64,000 bases of DNA, from positions 2,480,001 to 2,544,000 of the forward strand of contig NZ_MVDG02000001.1 in the NCBI RefSeq assembly GCF_002008315.2, given 5' to 3'. The position numbers were made by a program, and so were the translations under genes. The notes under the pieces are model-generated. The model saw only the letters and a program-made list of their open reading frames with translations. It ran no database searches and was not told the origin of the DNA. This document shows, one piece after another, positions 9,087 through 21,091 of this stretch. The DNA is from Arthrobacter sp. KBS0703. GTDB lineage: Bacteria; Actinomycetota; Actinomycetes; Actinomycetales; Micrococcaceae. Within the stretch, counting starts at the first letter, position 1. Every line of letters starts with the position of its first letter.

Positions 9087-10813
9087 ATGACGAGCCCCGC
9101 CCGCAGGCTGCCGCTCAGGTTCTCCACGCAGACGCTGCTGCTGCAGCTCGGCGTGGTGCTGCTCGTGGTGCTGCTGAGCGGCGCCGTGCACGCGTGGCTC
9201 ACGTATGAACGACTGGGCCGGGAGGCCGAAAACCAGGCGCTGACGCTCGCCCGGACGGTGGCTTCGGACCCGTCCGTGCGGGCCGAGGTGCAGGCCATCA
9301 GCCGGCAGCCCGGCACCCCCGCGGGCCGAACTGCTGGCCGGCCCGCTGATGGCGGCCGCCGAGGGGCACGCACGCGCACCGGCGCCCTCTTCGTGGTGAT
9401 CACCGACGAAACGGGACTCCGGCTGGCCCATCCCGACGCCGAGCGGCTGGGCGAGCGGGTCAGCACGGATCCGTCCGAGGCGCTGGCCGGCCGCGAAGTC
9501 ACCACCCGCAACACGGGAACGCTGGGGCCGTCGGCCGGGGCAAAGGTGCCGGTCTTCGCGCCCGGCACCGGCGCCGGCCCGGTTCCGGCGGGGCGTCCCC
9601 GCCGTGGTGGGCGAGGTGAGCGTCGGCTATTCCACCGAGTCCATCGGCCAGAGCCTGGGCCGGGACATCGGGCCCATCGTGCTGACGGCGGCCGGCTCAC
9701 TCCTGGCGGGCGTCCTGGCCTCGTTCCTGCTCCGGCGCAGGCTGCAGCGCCTCACCCTGGGCCTGGAACCCGAGGAAATCAGCACCCTGGTCCACGACCA
9801 GGTGGCCGTGCTCGAGGGCGTGGATGAGGGCGTGGTGGGCATCTCCGCGGAAGGCCGCATCAGCGTCTTCAACGCCGCGGCCCAGCGGCTCCTGGGCCAG
9901 CCCGACCTGTCCGGAAGCCTCTGGCGTGCCGCGCCGGTCCCGCCCCAGCTCAAGGCGCTCACGCAGCCTGACGCCAGGGAAGGCGAAGCAGTGGAGCTGA
10001 TCGCCGGCGGCCAGGTCCTGGTGGCGAGCGCCCGTAAGGCACTGCACCGGCAGGAGGACCTTGGCTGGGTGGTCATGCTGCGCGACCGCACCGAGCTGCA
10101 GCAGCTGACGCGCCAGCTCGACGCCGTCGGCACCATGTCCACGGCCCTGCGGGCGCAGCGGCACGAGTTCGCCAACCAGCTGCACACGATTGCGGGGTTC
10201 ATGAGCATCGGCCAGCACCAGCAGGCGCGGGATTACCTGGCGCGGCTCGCCGCCACCGGGCCGCTGAAGTTCCCGGTGGACCAGGCCGAACTGCTCCAGG
10301 ACCCGTATCTCCAGGCGTTCATCGGGGCCAAGGGGGTGGAGGCCGACGAACGCGGCGTCACCCTGCGCATCGGTCCCGAGACCCTGGTGCGGGGCCAGGT
10401 GACCGATCCGCAGGACGTCACCACGGTCCTCGGAAACCTGATCGACAACGCCGTCAACGCGGCGGTGGCCGGCTCGGGCGGCGAACGCTGGGTGGAGCTG
10501 GAACTGCTCGACGAACCGACGGACGACGGCGGGACGCTGCATATCGTCGTCGCCGATTCCGGCGACGGGCTGCCTGACGCCGCTGACCTGGAGTCCGTGT
10601 TCGCCGAAGGATTCACGACGGCGGCCGGCCCGGTCCGCTCGGCGGGCGGACCCGCCCGCTCGGCAGGGGGCCACGGCTTGGGGCTGGCCCTCGCGCGGCA
10701 GCTCGCGCGCGCCGCGGCGGCGACGTCAGGTGCTGGAGCCCGGCAGCGCGGGCGGGCCGGGCGCCGTTTTCATGGCCATGCTGCCGGGCACCACCACGGC
10801 GCGGAAAGACTGA
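9087..10813 (+). CDS. CitA/DcuS-type sensor histidine kinase, frameshifted in this sequence
   Basis: Membrane sensor for di/tricarboxylates that phosphorylates the next-gene regulator. From ATG 9087 (AAGGAG site) come a first membrane span (LLLQLGVVLLVVLLSGAV), a periplasmic PAS-like domain (ALFVVITDETGLRLAHPDAE, VSTDPSEALAGREVTT), a second span (~9670-9730), a cytoplasmic PAS, the DcuS-type H-box RAQRHEFANQLHTIAGF, and an ATPase domain with NLIDNAVNAA, DSGDGLP and GGHGLGLALARQL. The coding frame is broken: a compensating pair near 9330-9375, an extra G in the G-run at 9590-9593, and two shifts near 10715-10735 before the true end at 10813. All domains can be recovered, so either local sequence errors or early decay is possible. 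Confidence 0.82.
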
Positions 10814-10833
10814 GCGACAACGAGGATGGGACG

Positions 10834-11499
10834 ATGATGTCTGAGGATTTCAGGGTGCTGATTGTGGACGACGATTTCCACGTGGCCAAACTCCACGCCG
10901 CCTACGTCGACTCGGTGGCGGGGTTCCTGGCCCTGCCGCCGGCGGGTTCGGCGTCGCTCGCCCTGCAGTCCATCCATAGCCTTCGGCCGGACCTGGTCCT
11001 GCTGGATGTATATCTGCCGGACGCCTCCGGCCTGGACCTGCTGCACCAGCTGGACGTGGACACCATGATCCTGAGCGCGGCCTCCGACGCCGCCTCGCTG
11101 CGGACGGCGTTCCGACGCGGCGCCCTGGGGTACTTGCTGAAGCCGTTCACCGCGGAATCCCTGTCCCAGCAGCTGCGGTCCTATGCCAGGTACCGGCGGA
11201 TCCTGGCCCAGCCGGGGTCGCTGGACCAGGACACCGTGGAGCGCGCCAAACGGGCCCTCATCCCCGGCGACGTCTCGCCGTCGGCCAGGCCGCGTTCCGC
11301 CACGGAAGCGGCGGTGCTGGAATCCCTTCTGCCCGGCGAGCAGTACTCAGCGAACGACGTCGCCGCGCGGGTGGGCGTCTCGCGCGCCACCGCGCAGCGG
11401 TACCTGTCCTCGCTGGCGGACGACGGCGCCGTCGAGATCCAGCTCCGCTACGGAACCACGGGCCGGCCCGAACACCGCTACGGCCTCCCGGCCTCCTAA
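10834..11499 (+). CDS. CitB/DcuR-type response regulator
   Basis: About 221 aa, the cytoplasmic partner of the kinase directly upstream. The receiver domain has the acidic pair in VLIVDDDFHVAKLHAAYVDS, the phospho-acceptor Asp in LVLLDVYLPDASGLDLL, and the Lys in LGYLLKPFTAESL. The C-terminal helix-turn-helix (NDVAARVGVSRATAQRYLSS, then GRPEHRYGL) is of the DcuR/CitB kind. ATG 10834 follows GAGGATGGG; a second ATG is the next codon. A long frame that appears to fuse kinase and regulator results from the frameshift in the kinase and is not a real fusion. Probable target: the divergent CitMHS gene. Confidence 0.93.
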   Translation: MMSEDFRVLIVDDDFHVAKLHAAYVDSVAGFLALPPAGSASLALQSIHSLRPDLVLLDVYLPDASGLDLLHQLDVDTMILSAASDAASLRTAFRRGALGYLLKPFTAESLSQQLRSYARYRRILAQPGSLDQDTVERAKRALIPGDVSPSARPRSATEAAVLESLLPGEQYSANDVAARVGVSRATAQRYLSSLADDGAVEIQLRYGTTGRPEHRYGLPAS

Positions 11500-11882
11500 G
11501 AGCTGGCGCTCTTCTGGGCGACGAGTTCGATCTCCACAAGCATCTTGGGGTCCAGGAACGGCAGCACGTGCACGAGTGACAGCGTGGGGCGGATCTCCCC
11601 GAACACCTCGCCGTGGGCGCGGCCGGCGTCCTCCCACTTGGTGATGTCCGTCAGGTATAGCTTGGACTGCACGACGTCGGCGAAAGCGAAGCCGGCGTCG
11701 GCCAGGACGGTTTCCAGCTTCTCGAGGATGTACTTGGTCTGTTCGTAGAAGTCGTTGCCGACGATGCCGTCCTCACCGCTGGCGGCGGTGGCGGAAATGT
11801 ACAGGGTGTTGTCCACCTGGACTGCGCGGGAATACCCAAGGGTCTGTTCCCAGACGGAACCGGTGCCGAATGTCTTGCGCAT
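11496..11882 (-). CDS. RidA/YjgF family protein
   Basis: 128 aa, the size of the RidA (YjgF/YER057c/UK114) family of enamine/imine deaminases that clear reactive 2-aminoacrylate-type intermediates. Features seen are YSRAVQVDNTLYISATAASG at the N-terminus, a central EQTKYILEKLETVLADAG helix, and the C-terminal PTLSLVHVLPFLDPKMLVEIELVA. The canonical catalytic arginine motif (usually ...RxxV near residue 105) is replaced here by HVLPFLDP, so this may be a divergent subgroup without the classic deaminase activity. Its stop overlaps the stop of the convergent response-regulator gene. Substrate unknown. Confidence 0.88.
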   Translation of the reverse strand: MRKTFGTGSVWEQTLGYSRAVQVDNTLYISATAASGEDGIVGNDFYEQTKYILEKLETVLADAGFAFADVVQSKLYLTDITKWEDAGRAHGEVFGEIRPTLSLVHVLPFLDPKMLVEIELVAQKSASS

Positions 11883-11971
11883 GGTGCGCCTTTCACTGGG
11901 GCCGCACGCCGGCCGGCGCTTGGCAGCCGGGGAATGGGCCGGGGGAATGAGTCGGCACCACTCTAGGTCGG

Positions 11972-12475
11972 CTAGACGTCCAGCCGGAAAACCAGCAGCT
12001 TTATGTCGGTGTCCGGCACGAACCAGTCACGCTCGGGGACCCGCCGGAAGCCGGTCTTCCGGTACAGGCCGTGGGCGCTCTCCCATGTCCCGCCGGTGGT
12101 CAGGGCCACGGCGCTGATGCCGTCCAGCGACCTGGCGTGCGCGATGATCGCCTCCACCAGCGCCAGCCCGGCGCCGCTGCGCTGCACGGCAGGGTCCACC
12201 ACGAGCATGCGGAATTCGAGTTCGTCGCCCAGGGCAATGTCCGCATACGGCTCGCCGGCTACAGCCAGCGTCACGGACCCCACAATCCGGCCGTCCCGTT
12301 CGGCCACCCAGATGGTGGCCTGTTCCGCCCGCCTGGCCACGTCCTGGATCTGCTTCATATAGGGGTGGTCGGCGTTGTCGAAATATCCCGCCGCCAAATA
12401 GGAATCGCGGGTGATCCGGGCTATTGCCTCGTAATCGGCGGGGACTGCTGGACGGACAATGATCTGCGGCTGCAC
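11972..12475 (-). CDS. GNAT-family N-acetyltransferase
   Basis: 167 aa, one GNAT domain filling the whole protein: N-terminal IIVRPAVPADYEAIARITRD, the central strand RDGRIVGSVTLAVAG, the acetyl-CoA pyrophosphate loop region (LVVDPAVQRSGAGLALVEAI), and the C-terminal ESAHGLYRKTGFRRV segment. The acceptor substrate cannot be predicted. Monocistronic: separated by 89 bp from the RidA gene and by a 284-bp largely non-coding stretch from the inositol monophosphatase gene upstream. Confidence 0.88.
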   Translation of the reverse strand: MQPQIIVRPAVPADYEAIARITRDSYLAAGYFDNADHPYMKQIQDVARRAEQATIWVAERDGRIVGSVTLAVAGEPYADIALGDELEFRMLVVDPAVQRSGAGLALVEAIIAHARSLDGISAVALTTGGTWESAHGLYRKTGFRRVPERDWFVPDTDIKLLVFRLDV

Positions 12476-12527
12476 CAGTCAATGCTAGTTCCAGCGCCCG
12501 GATGGGCAGCGCGAAACAGCTGTTTCC

Positions 12528-12709
12528 GTGATTGAACTATCACTCGCACCCGTTTCCGGTTGGGGCGCTCGTACCGCCGCAATTGAGGCGGGTCTGCCCG
12601 ACCCTGCCGTCATCGAAAAACTGGCGTCCGACTATGGCTGCATTTCGCCGAGGCACCCTGGCTGCCGGACATCATTGAGCGCTGCAACCTGACCCCGCCC
12701 CCGGGCTGA
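12528..12709 (+). pseudogene. Small decayed ORF with an internal frameshift
   Basis: Lies in the 284-bp gap between the GNAT and inositol monophosphatase genes, on the opposite strand. From GTG 12528 an open frame reads IELSLAPVSGWGARTAAIEA and continues with a coding-like GLPDPAVIEKLASDYG, then loses sense near 12644. Re-reading one base there restores a coding-like FAEAPWLPDIIERCNLTPPP ending at TGA 12709. Two coding-like halves joined by a -1 shift suggest the C-terminal remnant of a gene, or a sequencing error in a small gene. Family not recognised. Nothing else was seen in this gap. Confidence 0.4.
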
Positions 12710-12759
12710 AATTTGCCGGGCACGTCTGGTATACGGGTAACAAGTCCACCGCCGCCGCC

Positions 12760-15908
<3,149 letters not shown>

Positions 15909-16533
15909 TCACACGTGGCCGGCGAGGCGGTTCCTGCTCCACAGGGCGAACACGAGTCCGGCGAAGCCCACCAGCAGAACGCCTCCCATGATGGCGAACA
16001 CCCCCAGGTCTGTCTCTTATACACATCTAGATGTGTATAAGAGACAGGCCGCTGCATGGCTCGCCTTCACGGGCTTGGCAATCGGCTTGTTCCAGTTGGA
16101 CTCGGCGGTCGGGCCGGAGTCGGATCGGCTGGGCGAGGCGCTCGCAGTGGCGGGGACCGCCGTCGTGCGGGCCGCCGTGGCGGACGGTGATGATGTCGCC
16201 GTCATGCGCCCCGTGGCCGGGGCAGTCGGAGCCGGTGCCGCGGTGGGCGCAACCGGGGCGGGGTTCGCGGGCGGCTTGGCGGGAGCCGGCGGGGCAGGCG
16301 CGGGGCCGGCGCCTTCCTCGCAGGCGGTGGGGTCGAAGGCTCGGCCGTGGGTGCGGGCGAACCGGACGACGGAGCCGTCGGCGCGGGCGAACCGGACGAG
16401 CACGGCTGTGTGGGCAGGCCGCACAGCGGTTCGGCGTGCGCGGCCCCGTGACGCCTGCCGCCGCCGCTAGGGCCAGCGCCGTGGCAGCGAGTCCGGGCAC
16501 CACCGTGGTCCGTAGGAAATGGGGTCGGATCAT
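15909..16533 (-). CDS. Small secreted/anchored surface protein at the end of the secretion operon, broken by an adapter
   Basis: ATG 16533, after an AAAGGT, opens a signal peptide (MIRPHFLRTTVVPGLAATAL, then AAAAGVTG). Around 16440 the frame appears to shift: a second frame offers a better cleavage end (AAHAEPLC), and a third, strongly GC3-biased frame reads VLVRFARADGSVVRFARTHG and then a long Pro/Ala/Thr linker. An adapter at 16010-16047 interrupts it; after that come a C-terminal membrane span (FAIMGGVLLVGFAGLVFALW) and a short basic tail. The layout (signal, linker, C-terminal anchor) fits an envelope protein, and a mycosin that has lost its middle cannot be excluded. Adapters bound the contig on both sides, so sequence is probably missing. 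Confidence 0.5.
16010..16047. other. Nextera mate-pair junction adapter (38 bp)
   Basis: Complete head-to-head mosaic ends, CTGTCTCTTATACACATCT then AGATGTGTATAAGAGACAG. It separates the C-terminal membrane anchor of the surface protein from its linker. Confidence 0.98.
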
Positions 16534-16558
16534 TGGTTACCTTTGCAGCCGCGGAGGA

Positions 16559-16596
16559 CTGTCTCTTATACACATCTAGATGTGTATAAGAGACAG
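16559..16596. other. Nextera mate-pair junction adapter (38 bp)
   Basis: Complete junction sequence between the end of the EssC-like gene and the start of the surface-protein gene. With the copy at 16010 it bounds a contig of about 510 bp, so the true distance and any genes lying here are unknown. Confidence 0.98.
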
Positions 16597-16627
16597 TCCT
16601 ACAGGGCAGCGCGGGGTAGCAAATCCC

Positions 16628-19600
16628 CTACTGCCGGCTCTCCGGTGGCAGGGCGATCTGGAGTTTGCGCACCTTGCCCCTGCCCACGATGTAGCCGCGG
16701 CCCGGAATGAAGTCGGTGCTGACCCGTCCCAGCGACGTATTAAGCAGGCTGTCGCCTTCGATATCGCCCGGATTGATGAGCAGTCCCCGCCTGCCGGACT
16801 TGAAGGGCTGGGCCAGCGACCAGGCCGAGGACCACGTGGACGTCTCGGACTCCCCGACCACCCACTGATCGGCCTTGATGGAAGCCGCCACAAGCCGTTC
16901 CACGCCGGACTCCGCCAGGGTGTCCGTGAAATCCGTAAGGCTCTCGATGAAGATGGCGAGCTTCCCGGGGTTGGCCGAGGAATGGTCCGTCAGTGCCTCC
17001 ACGGATTCCTCGACGTCGTCCGGTCCCACGAGCGAACGGTCCCAGACCGGCAGCGATGCCACCGCCGACTTCCGCGACGCGATGTAGACCAGCTCCGTCT
17101 CAGGGTTCGAGCGGCGCAGCGCGTAGGCGAGCGTCACCAGCGCCACGGTCCTGCCGGCGCCCGGCGGGCCGGCCAGTAGGAGCGGGCCCTTGGCCATGAT
17201 GGCGGCAGGCTGCAGCGTTTCGTCGTCGACGCCGATCACGGGCAGGTCCGGCCGGCCTGCCGGCAGGATGTCCAGGTCCACCTGTTCCGGCAGCCGTTCG
17301 ATCCGCGGGGCCCTCTCGACGCCCTGGCGCAGCATGGCTTCGCTGAGCTTGTGGACCTCCCTCGCCTGCAGCGCCAGGTTGGAGTTGCCGCCCAGGACGG
17401 CCAGCTGCACCTCATGGCTGCCGAGCAGGCCGCGCCCGGGAGGCGATGCCTTGCCCAGGACGTCCTTCGGGACGTCCATGGTGATGTAGTCCTCCTCAGC
17501 GGAGAGCCGCAGCACCAGCCTGCGCTGGATGGACGCAAGCAACGACGGCGGCACGGAGTTGGGGCGGTCACCGGTGACGACGAGGTGGATGCCCAGGGGA
17601 CGGCCGTCGGTCGCCAGCTGCAGGAAGAGGTCCCACAAGGCTGAGAGGCGGCTGTATTCGTATGCCTCGCGGAAGGCGGACATGCCGTCCACGAGCACGA
17701 AGATGCGCTTCTCGTCGGGCATGTCGGCGAGCTTCCGGTACTCCACGATCGTGGACGCCCGGACCTCGGCAAAGCGGGCGGAGCGGTCATCAGCGAGGTC
17801 GCGGAGCCAGCGCAGGAGCCGGCCCACCCGCTCGACGTCGTCGCCGTCGATGATCCCGCCGACGTGCGGGAGTTCTTCGAGCATCTTCAGGCCGGCGGAA
17901 CCGCAGTCGATCCCGTAGACGTGCACCGGGCCCCCGCGCGGGGTGACGGCGGCAGCAATGGCTATCCCGCGGAGCGCGGCGGACTTGCCCGAGCCTCCCG
18001 TGCCGTAGATGGCCATGTTGCCGTCCCTGTCCGGCTCGTAGAAGACCGTGGGCTGGTCCTGGCGGGCGGGATCGTCGGCAACGCCGAGCAGAAGGCGCTC
18101 GTCCGTGCGCGGGTTCGGCAGCAGGGAGAAATCGTAGGTCATGGCCAGTTCGTTCAGCCACGGCTTGCGGGGCGGCCGGATGGCGAGGAGGTCCGCGGCC
18201 CGGATGACGTTGGCGGTCATCCGGGCGATGTCGTTGGGACCGGACGGCTCGTCCCTGACCGCAGACTCCGGCGCCGGCGTCGCCCAGGCGGGACCGGACC
18301 CGAACGCCATTTCCACGATGTCGACCTGCGGGCGCTGCGGCCGTTCGGTGGTCCAGCCGCCGGCGTAGCCGGTCTGGAACCCCTGGATCCGGCCCGGTCC
18401 TGTTTTTGCCGCGCCGCGGCCGGGGATGGAGGGGTCGAAGTAGGCGGCATCCGGGACGCCGAGGATGTCGGTGGCGTCGTCCTCGTCGGCCATGCGCAGC
18501 GCCACGCGGAGGTTGGTGTTGGCGCGCAGGCTCTCCTTGATGACGCCGGCCGGGCGCTGGGTGGCGAGGATCAGGTGGAGCCCGAGGGACCGGCCGCGGG
18601 CGGCGACGTCAACCACGCCGTCCACGAATTCGGGGACCTCGGTGGCGAGGGCGGCGAACTCGTCCACCACGATGACCAGGTACGGCGGCGCGTCGGGGTC
18701 CGCCTCGCGCTGCAGGGCCAGCAGGTCCTTGGCCTTTTTCCGGTTCAGCAGCCGCTCCCGGTAATGCAGTTCGGCGCGCAGTGAGGTCAGGGCGCGGCGC
18801 ACGAGGTGCGGCGAGAGGTCCGTGACGAGCCCCACCGTGTGCGGCAGGTGCAGGCAGTCGGCGAACGCGGCACCGCCCTTGTAGTCGACGAAGAGGAAGC
18901 TCACCCGGTCCGGGCTGTAGGCGGTGGCCATGCCCATGACCCAGGACTGCAGGAACTCGGACTTGCCGGCGCCCGTGGTGCCGCCCACGAGCGCGTGGGG
19001 GCCCTCATTCTTCAGGTCCAGGTACAGCGGCTCGACGCCTTTGGATCCCACCAGCGCCCGCAGCGACCCGCTCTCCTTGCGGTTCGCGACGGCGGTGGTT
19101 CGGACCGAGTTGTTTTCCTGCCACCGTTCCGCGACGACCTGCGGATTGTCCAGGAAGTCCTTGCCGATCAGCGCCACGTAGGAAACGGCGCGGGGCAGGT
19201 TCGAGTCGTCCTCGAGGGGCTTTCCGGCGTCCACCACGGGCGAGAGCATGCGCGCCAGCTGGCCGGCGAGTTCGGCGTCGAGGCTTTCGCAGCTCACGGG
19301 ATACGTGTGGCGTCCCAGCCGCACCTGCCCCGTAGTGGTGCCGTGTTCGCCGTCGACCGCCATGAAGTCACGGCACGCGGCCGGGAGGGCCTCAACGCCG
19401 GTGGCCACCCACAGAACGTGCACCCCGGCGTCGGGTCCGCGCTCCACGAGCCGGGTGAGCCTCCCCCGGTCCACCGGGGCGTCGTCCTCGATGATGACCA
19501 GGACCGAGGGCAGCACCGGGGCGGGGAGGTCCCCGGTTTCCTCGTGGATCCCGGGCCGGTGGACGGGGCCTGCCGACTTCAGCGCGGCTTCGCGGAGCTC

Positions 19601-21091
19601 CAGGAGGTCCTCCAGTCGGGCCAGGAGGCCGGAGCCGCTGGCGGAACCGGCCGCAAGGTGGTCGCCCGCGATCGGGCTGTGGCTCGACCCGACATGCGGC
19701 AGCCACTGGAGCCAGTTCCAGCGTTCCCGCGACCGGGTGGACGTGATGGCCGCGACCGCAACCTCGGCCGGCGAGTGCAGGCCCACGAGCTGCAGCACCA
19801 TGCCCCTGGCCACGTCGTCGACCAGCCCGCGGGAGCCCGCGAGGCCGAACGAGCCGGAAGACCGCAGCTGGGAGACGACCGGCACGCCTTCAATCTCGCG
19901 GAACTGGTCCAGGCTGTCCTCGATTTCGCGCCGGTACGCCGTTTCGGTTTCGCTGAAGTTCGGCTCCTCGAACGGCACCCGCGACGGCACCGTGCCGAGT
20001 CCGAACCGGAGCCCGAGGAACCCCTGGTGCTCGGGCCGGTGGGTCCAGAGCAGGGGGCCAAGCTTGTAGATCGAATCGACGGTGTCGCTGACGGACGGCG
20101 CCTCCTGCAGCCGGACCGCACGTTCCACGCGCTGCAGCTCGGTGATGTCCAGCCGGAACGCGGCCATGGATTCGCGGAACTGCTTGACCTGCTCCTTGTG
20201 TTCCCGCTTGGACTGCAGTTTCTGGTCCACGTAGTGACCCACGATGAACAGCGGCATCATCAGCATGAAAACCATGGAAATCAGGCTTTGCGTGACAGCG
20301 AAGAGGACGGCCCCCATCATCAGCGGGGCTATCAGCATGATGTACGGGAAGGCGTGGTGGTCCTGCCGTTTTGGCCCGGCGGGCGCCACCCGCTTTGACG
20401 GGGCGAACCGGGGAACCACGCGCGGGGAACGGTTGAAGTCAACAAGGGGCGACGTCGGAGCGGCCGCGCCGCTGCGGGCCAGCGGCACCACGGTCAGCTC
20501 GGTGTCGCCGAGCGTCACGGTGTCCGAGGAATTCAGGGTGGCCCGGGTGACGGGCAGCCCGTCCATCTGGAGGCCGTTGGCCGAGTTGGTGTCAACGATC
20601 TCGACGCTCTCCCCCACGGTGATGCGTGCGTGCCGCTTCGAGGTCAGCGGGTCGGTCAGCCGGACGTCGACGTCCCGGTCCCGGCCGATGTAGCTGGTGC
20701 CGGACGGCAGCGAGAACTCCCGGCCGACGTCGGGCCCCGACAGAATGCGGAGGGTGGCGGCTGCTGGTCCGCGGCCGCCGCCAGGACCACTCCCGGCCCC
20801 GGGAACTCCAAACTGCTCGCTGACCTGGGTCAGCGAGACAACCGATCCCGGCCGCAGGCCCGATTCCAGCAGGTTGTCCGTGCGGTTGAGCACAATGCCG
20901 CGCATGCCGCCGGCCACGAACGCCTCATCGATCCGGAGCGAGAGATTGGGCGGGGCGGGCTCATCACGCCGGCCGGGGTCTGCGGTCCAGAGTTCCGTGG
21001 CGATGTCCGCCACAGTGGCCAGGCCGTCCACGGTGACGGCGAGGTCCTTGGCGTCAGCGGGGTCCCGGCGAAGCGTCAGTCGGATTCTCAT
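16628..21091 (-). CDS. EssC/EccC-type FHA and FtsK/SpoIIIE ATPase of a type VII-like secretion system
   Basis: 1487-aa membrane motor, the energising core of type VII secretion. Order: N-terminal beta-rich domain (~1-95), FHA domain (~112-204: YIGRDRDVDVRLTDPLTSKR, then NSANGLQMDG) for phosphothreonine binding, two membrane spans (~248-285), then three FtsK-like ATPase modules. Module 1 has Walker A GGTTGAGKS (703-711) and Walker B LVIVVDEFA (805-813). Module 2 has GTGGSGKS (1030-1037) but a weak Walker B (LVDGMS). Module 3 has a degenerate Walker A with Arg for Lys (GPPGAGRT, 1308-1315). The FHA-plus-single-chain layout is like Firmicutes EssC; mycobacterial EccC is often split and lacks the FHA domain. 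ATG overlaps the upstream stop (ATGA). No WXG100 substrate gene is visible nearby. Confidence 0.92.
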   Translation of the reverse strand: MRIRLTLRRDPADAKDLAVTVDGLATVADIATELWTADPGRRDEPAPPNLSLRIDEAFVAGGMRGIVLNRTDNLLESGLRPGSVVSLTQVSEQFGVPGAGSGPGGGRGPAAATLRILSGPDVGREFSLPSGTSYIGRDRDVDVRLTDPLTSKRHARITVGESVEIVDTNSANGLQMDGLPVTRATLNSSDTVTLGDTELTVVPLARSGAAAPTSPLVDFNRSPRVVPRFAPSKRVAPAGPKRQDHHAFPYIMLIAPLMMGAVLFAVTQSLISMVFMLMMPLFIVGHYVDQKLQSKREHKEQVKQFRESMAAFRLDITELQRVERAVRLQEAPSVSDTVDSIYKLGPLLWTHRPEHQGFLGLRFGLGTVPSRVPFEEPNFSETETAYRREIEDSLDQFREIEGVPVVSQLRSSGSFGLAGSRGLVDDVARGMVLQLVGLHSPAEVAVAAITSTRSRERWNWLQWLPHVGSSHSPIAGDHLAAGSASGSGLLARLEDLLELREAALKSAGPVHRPGIHEETGDLPAPVLPSVLVIIEDDAPVDRGRLTRLVERGPDAGVHVLWVATGVEALPAACRDFMAVDGEHGTTTGQVRLGRHTYPVSCESLDAELAGQLARMLSPVVDAGKPLEDDSNLPRAVSYVALIGKDFLDNPQVVAERWQENNSVRTTAVANRKESGSLRALVGSKGVEPLYLDLKNEGPHALVGGTTGAGKSEFLQSWVMGMATAYSPDRVSFLFVDYKGGAAFADCLHLPHTVGLVTDLSPHLVRRALTSLRAELHYRERLLNRKKAKDLLALQREADPDAPPYLVIVVDEFAALATEVPEFVDGVVDVAARGRSLGLHLILATQRPAGVIKESLRANTNLRVALRMADEDDATDILGVPDAAYFDPSIPGRGAAKTGPGRIQGFQTGYAGGWTTERPQRPQVDIVEMAFGSGPAWATPAPESAVRDEPSGPNDIARMTANVIRAADLLAIRPPRKPWLNELAMTYDFSLLPNPRTDERLLLGVADDPARQDQPTVFYEPDRDGNMAIYGTGGSGKSAALRGIAIAAAVTPRGGPVHVYGIDCGSAGLKMLEELPHVGGIIDGDDVERVGRLLRWLRDLADDRSARFAEVRASTIVEYRKLADMPDEKRIFVLVDGMSAFREAYEYSRLSALWDLFLQLATDGRPLGIHLVVTGDRPNSVPPSLLASIQRRLVLRLSAEEDYITMDVPKDVLGKASPPGRGLLGSHEVQLAVLGGNSNLALQAREVHKLSEAMLRQGVERAPRIERLPEQVDLDILPAGRPDLPVIGVDDETLQPAAIMAKGPLLLAGPPGAGRTVALVTLAYALRRSNPETELVYIASRKSAVASLPVWDRSLVGPDDVEESVEALTDHSSANPGKLAIFIESLTDFTDTLAESGVERLVAASIKADQWVVGESETSTWSSAWSLAQPFKSGRRGLLINPGDIEGDSLLNTSLGRVSTDFIPGRGYIVGRGKVRKLQIALPPESRQ

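Noticed and set aside
9604..11499. Apparent histidine kinase-response regulator fusion
   Set aside because: Produced by frameshifts near the kinase end; shifted frames give a normal kinase terminus at 10813 and a separate regulator with its own ribosome site.
12476..12759. Possible RNA gene in the GNAT-monophosphatase gap
   Set aside because: No convincing stem structure; the protein-like frameshifted reading explains part of it better.
18806..20398. 530-codon plus-strand open frame opposite the EssC-like gene
   Set aside because: It is the antisense frame of a strongly biased GC-rich gene; no ribosome site or family motif. Similar long antisense frames over ligA, the carboxylases and others were dismissed for the same reason.
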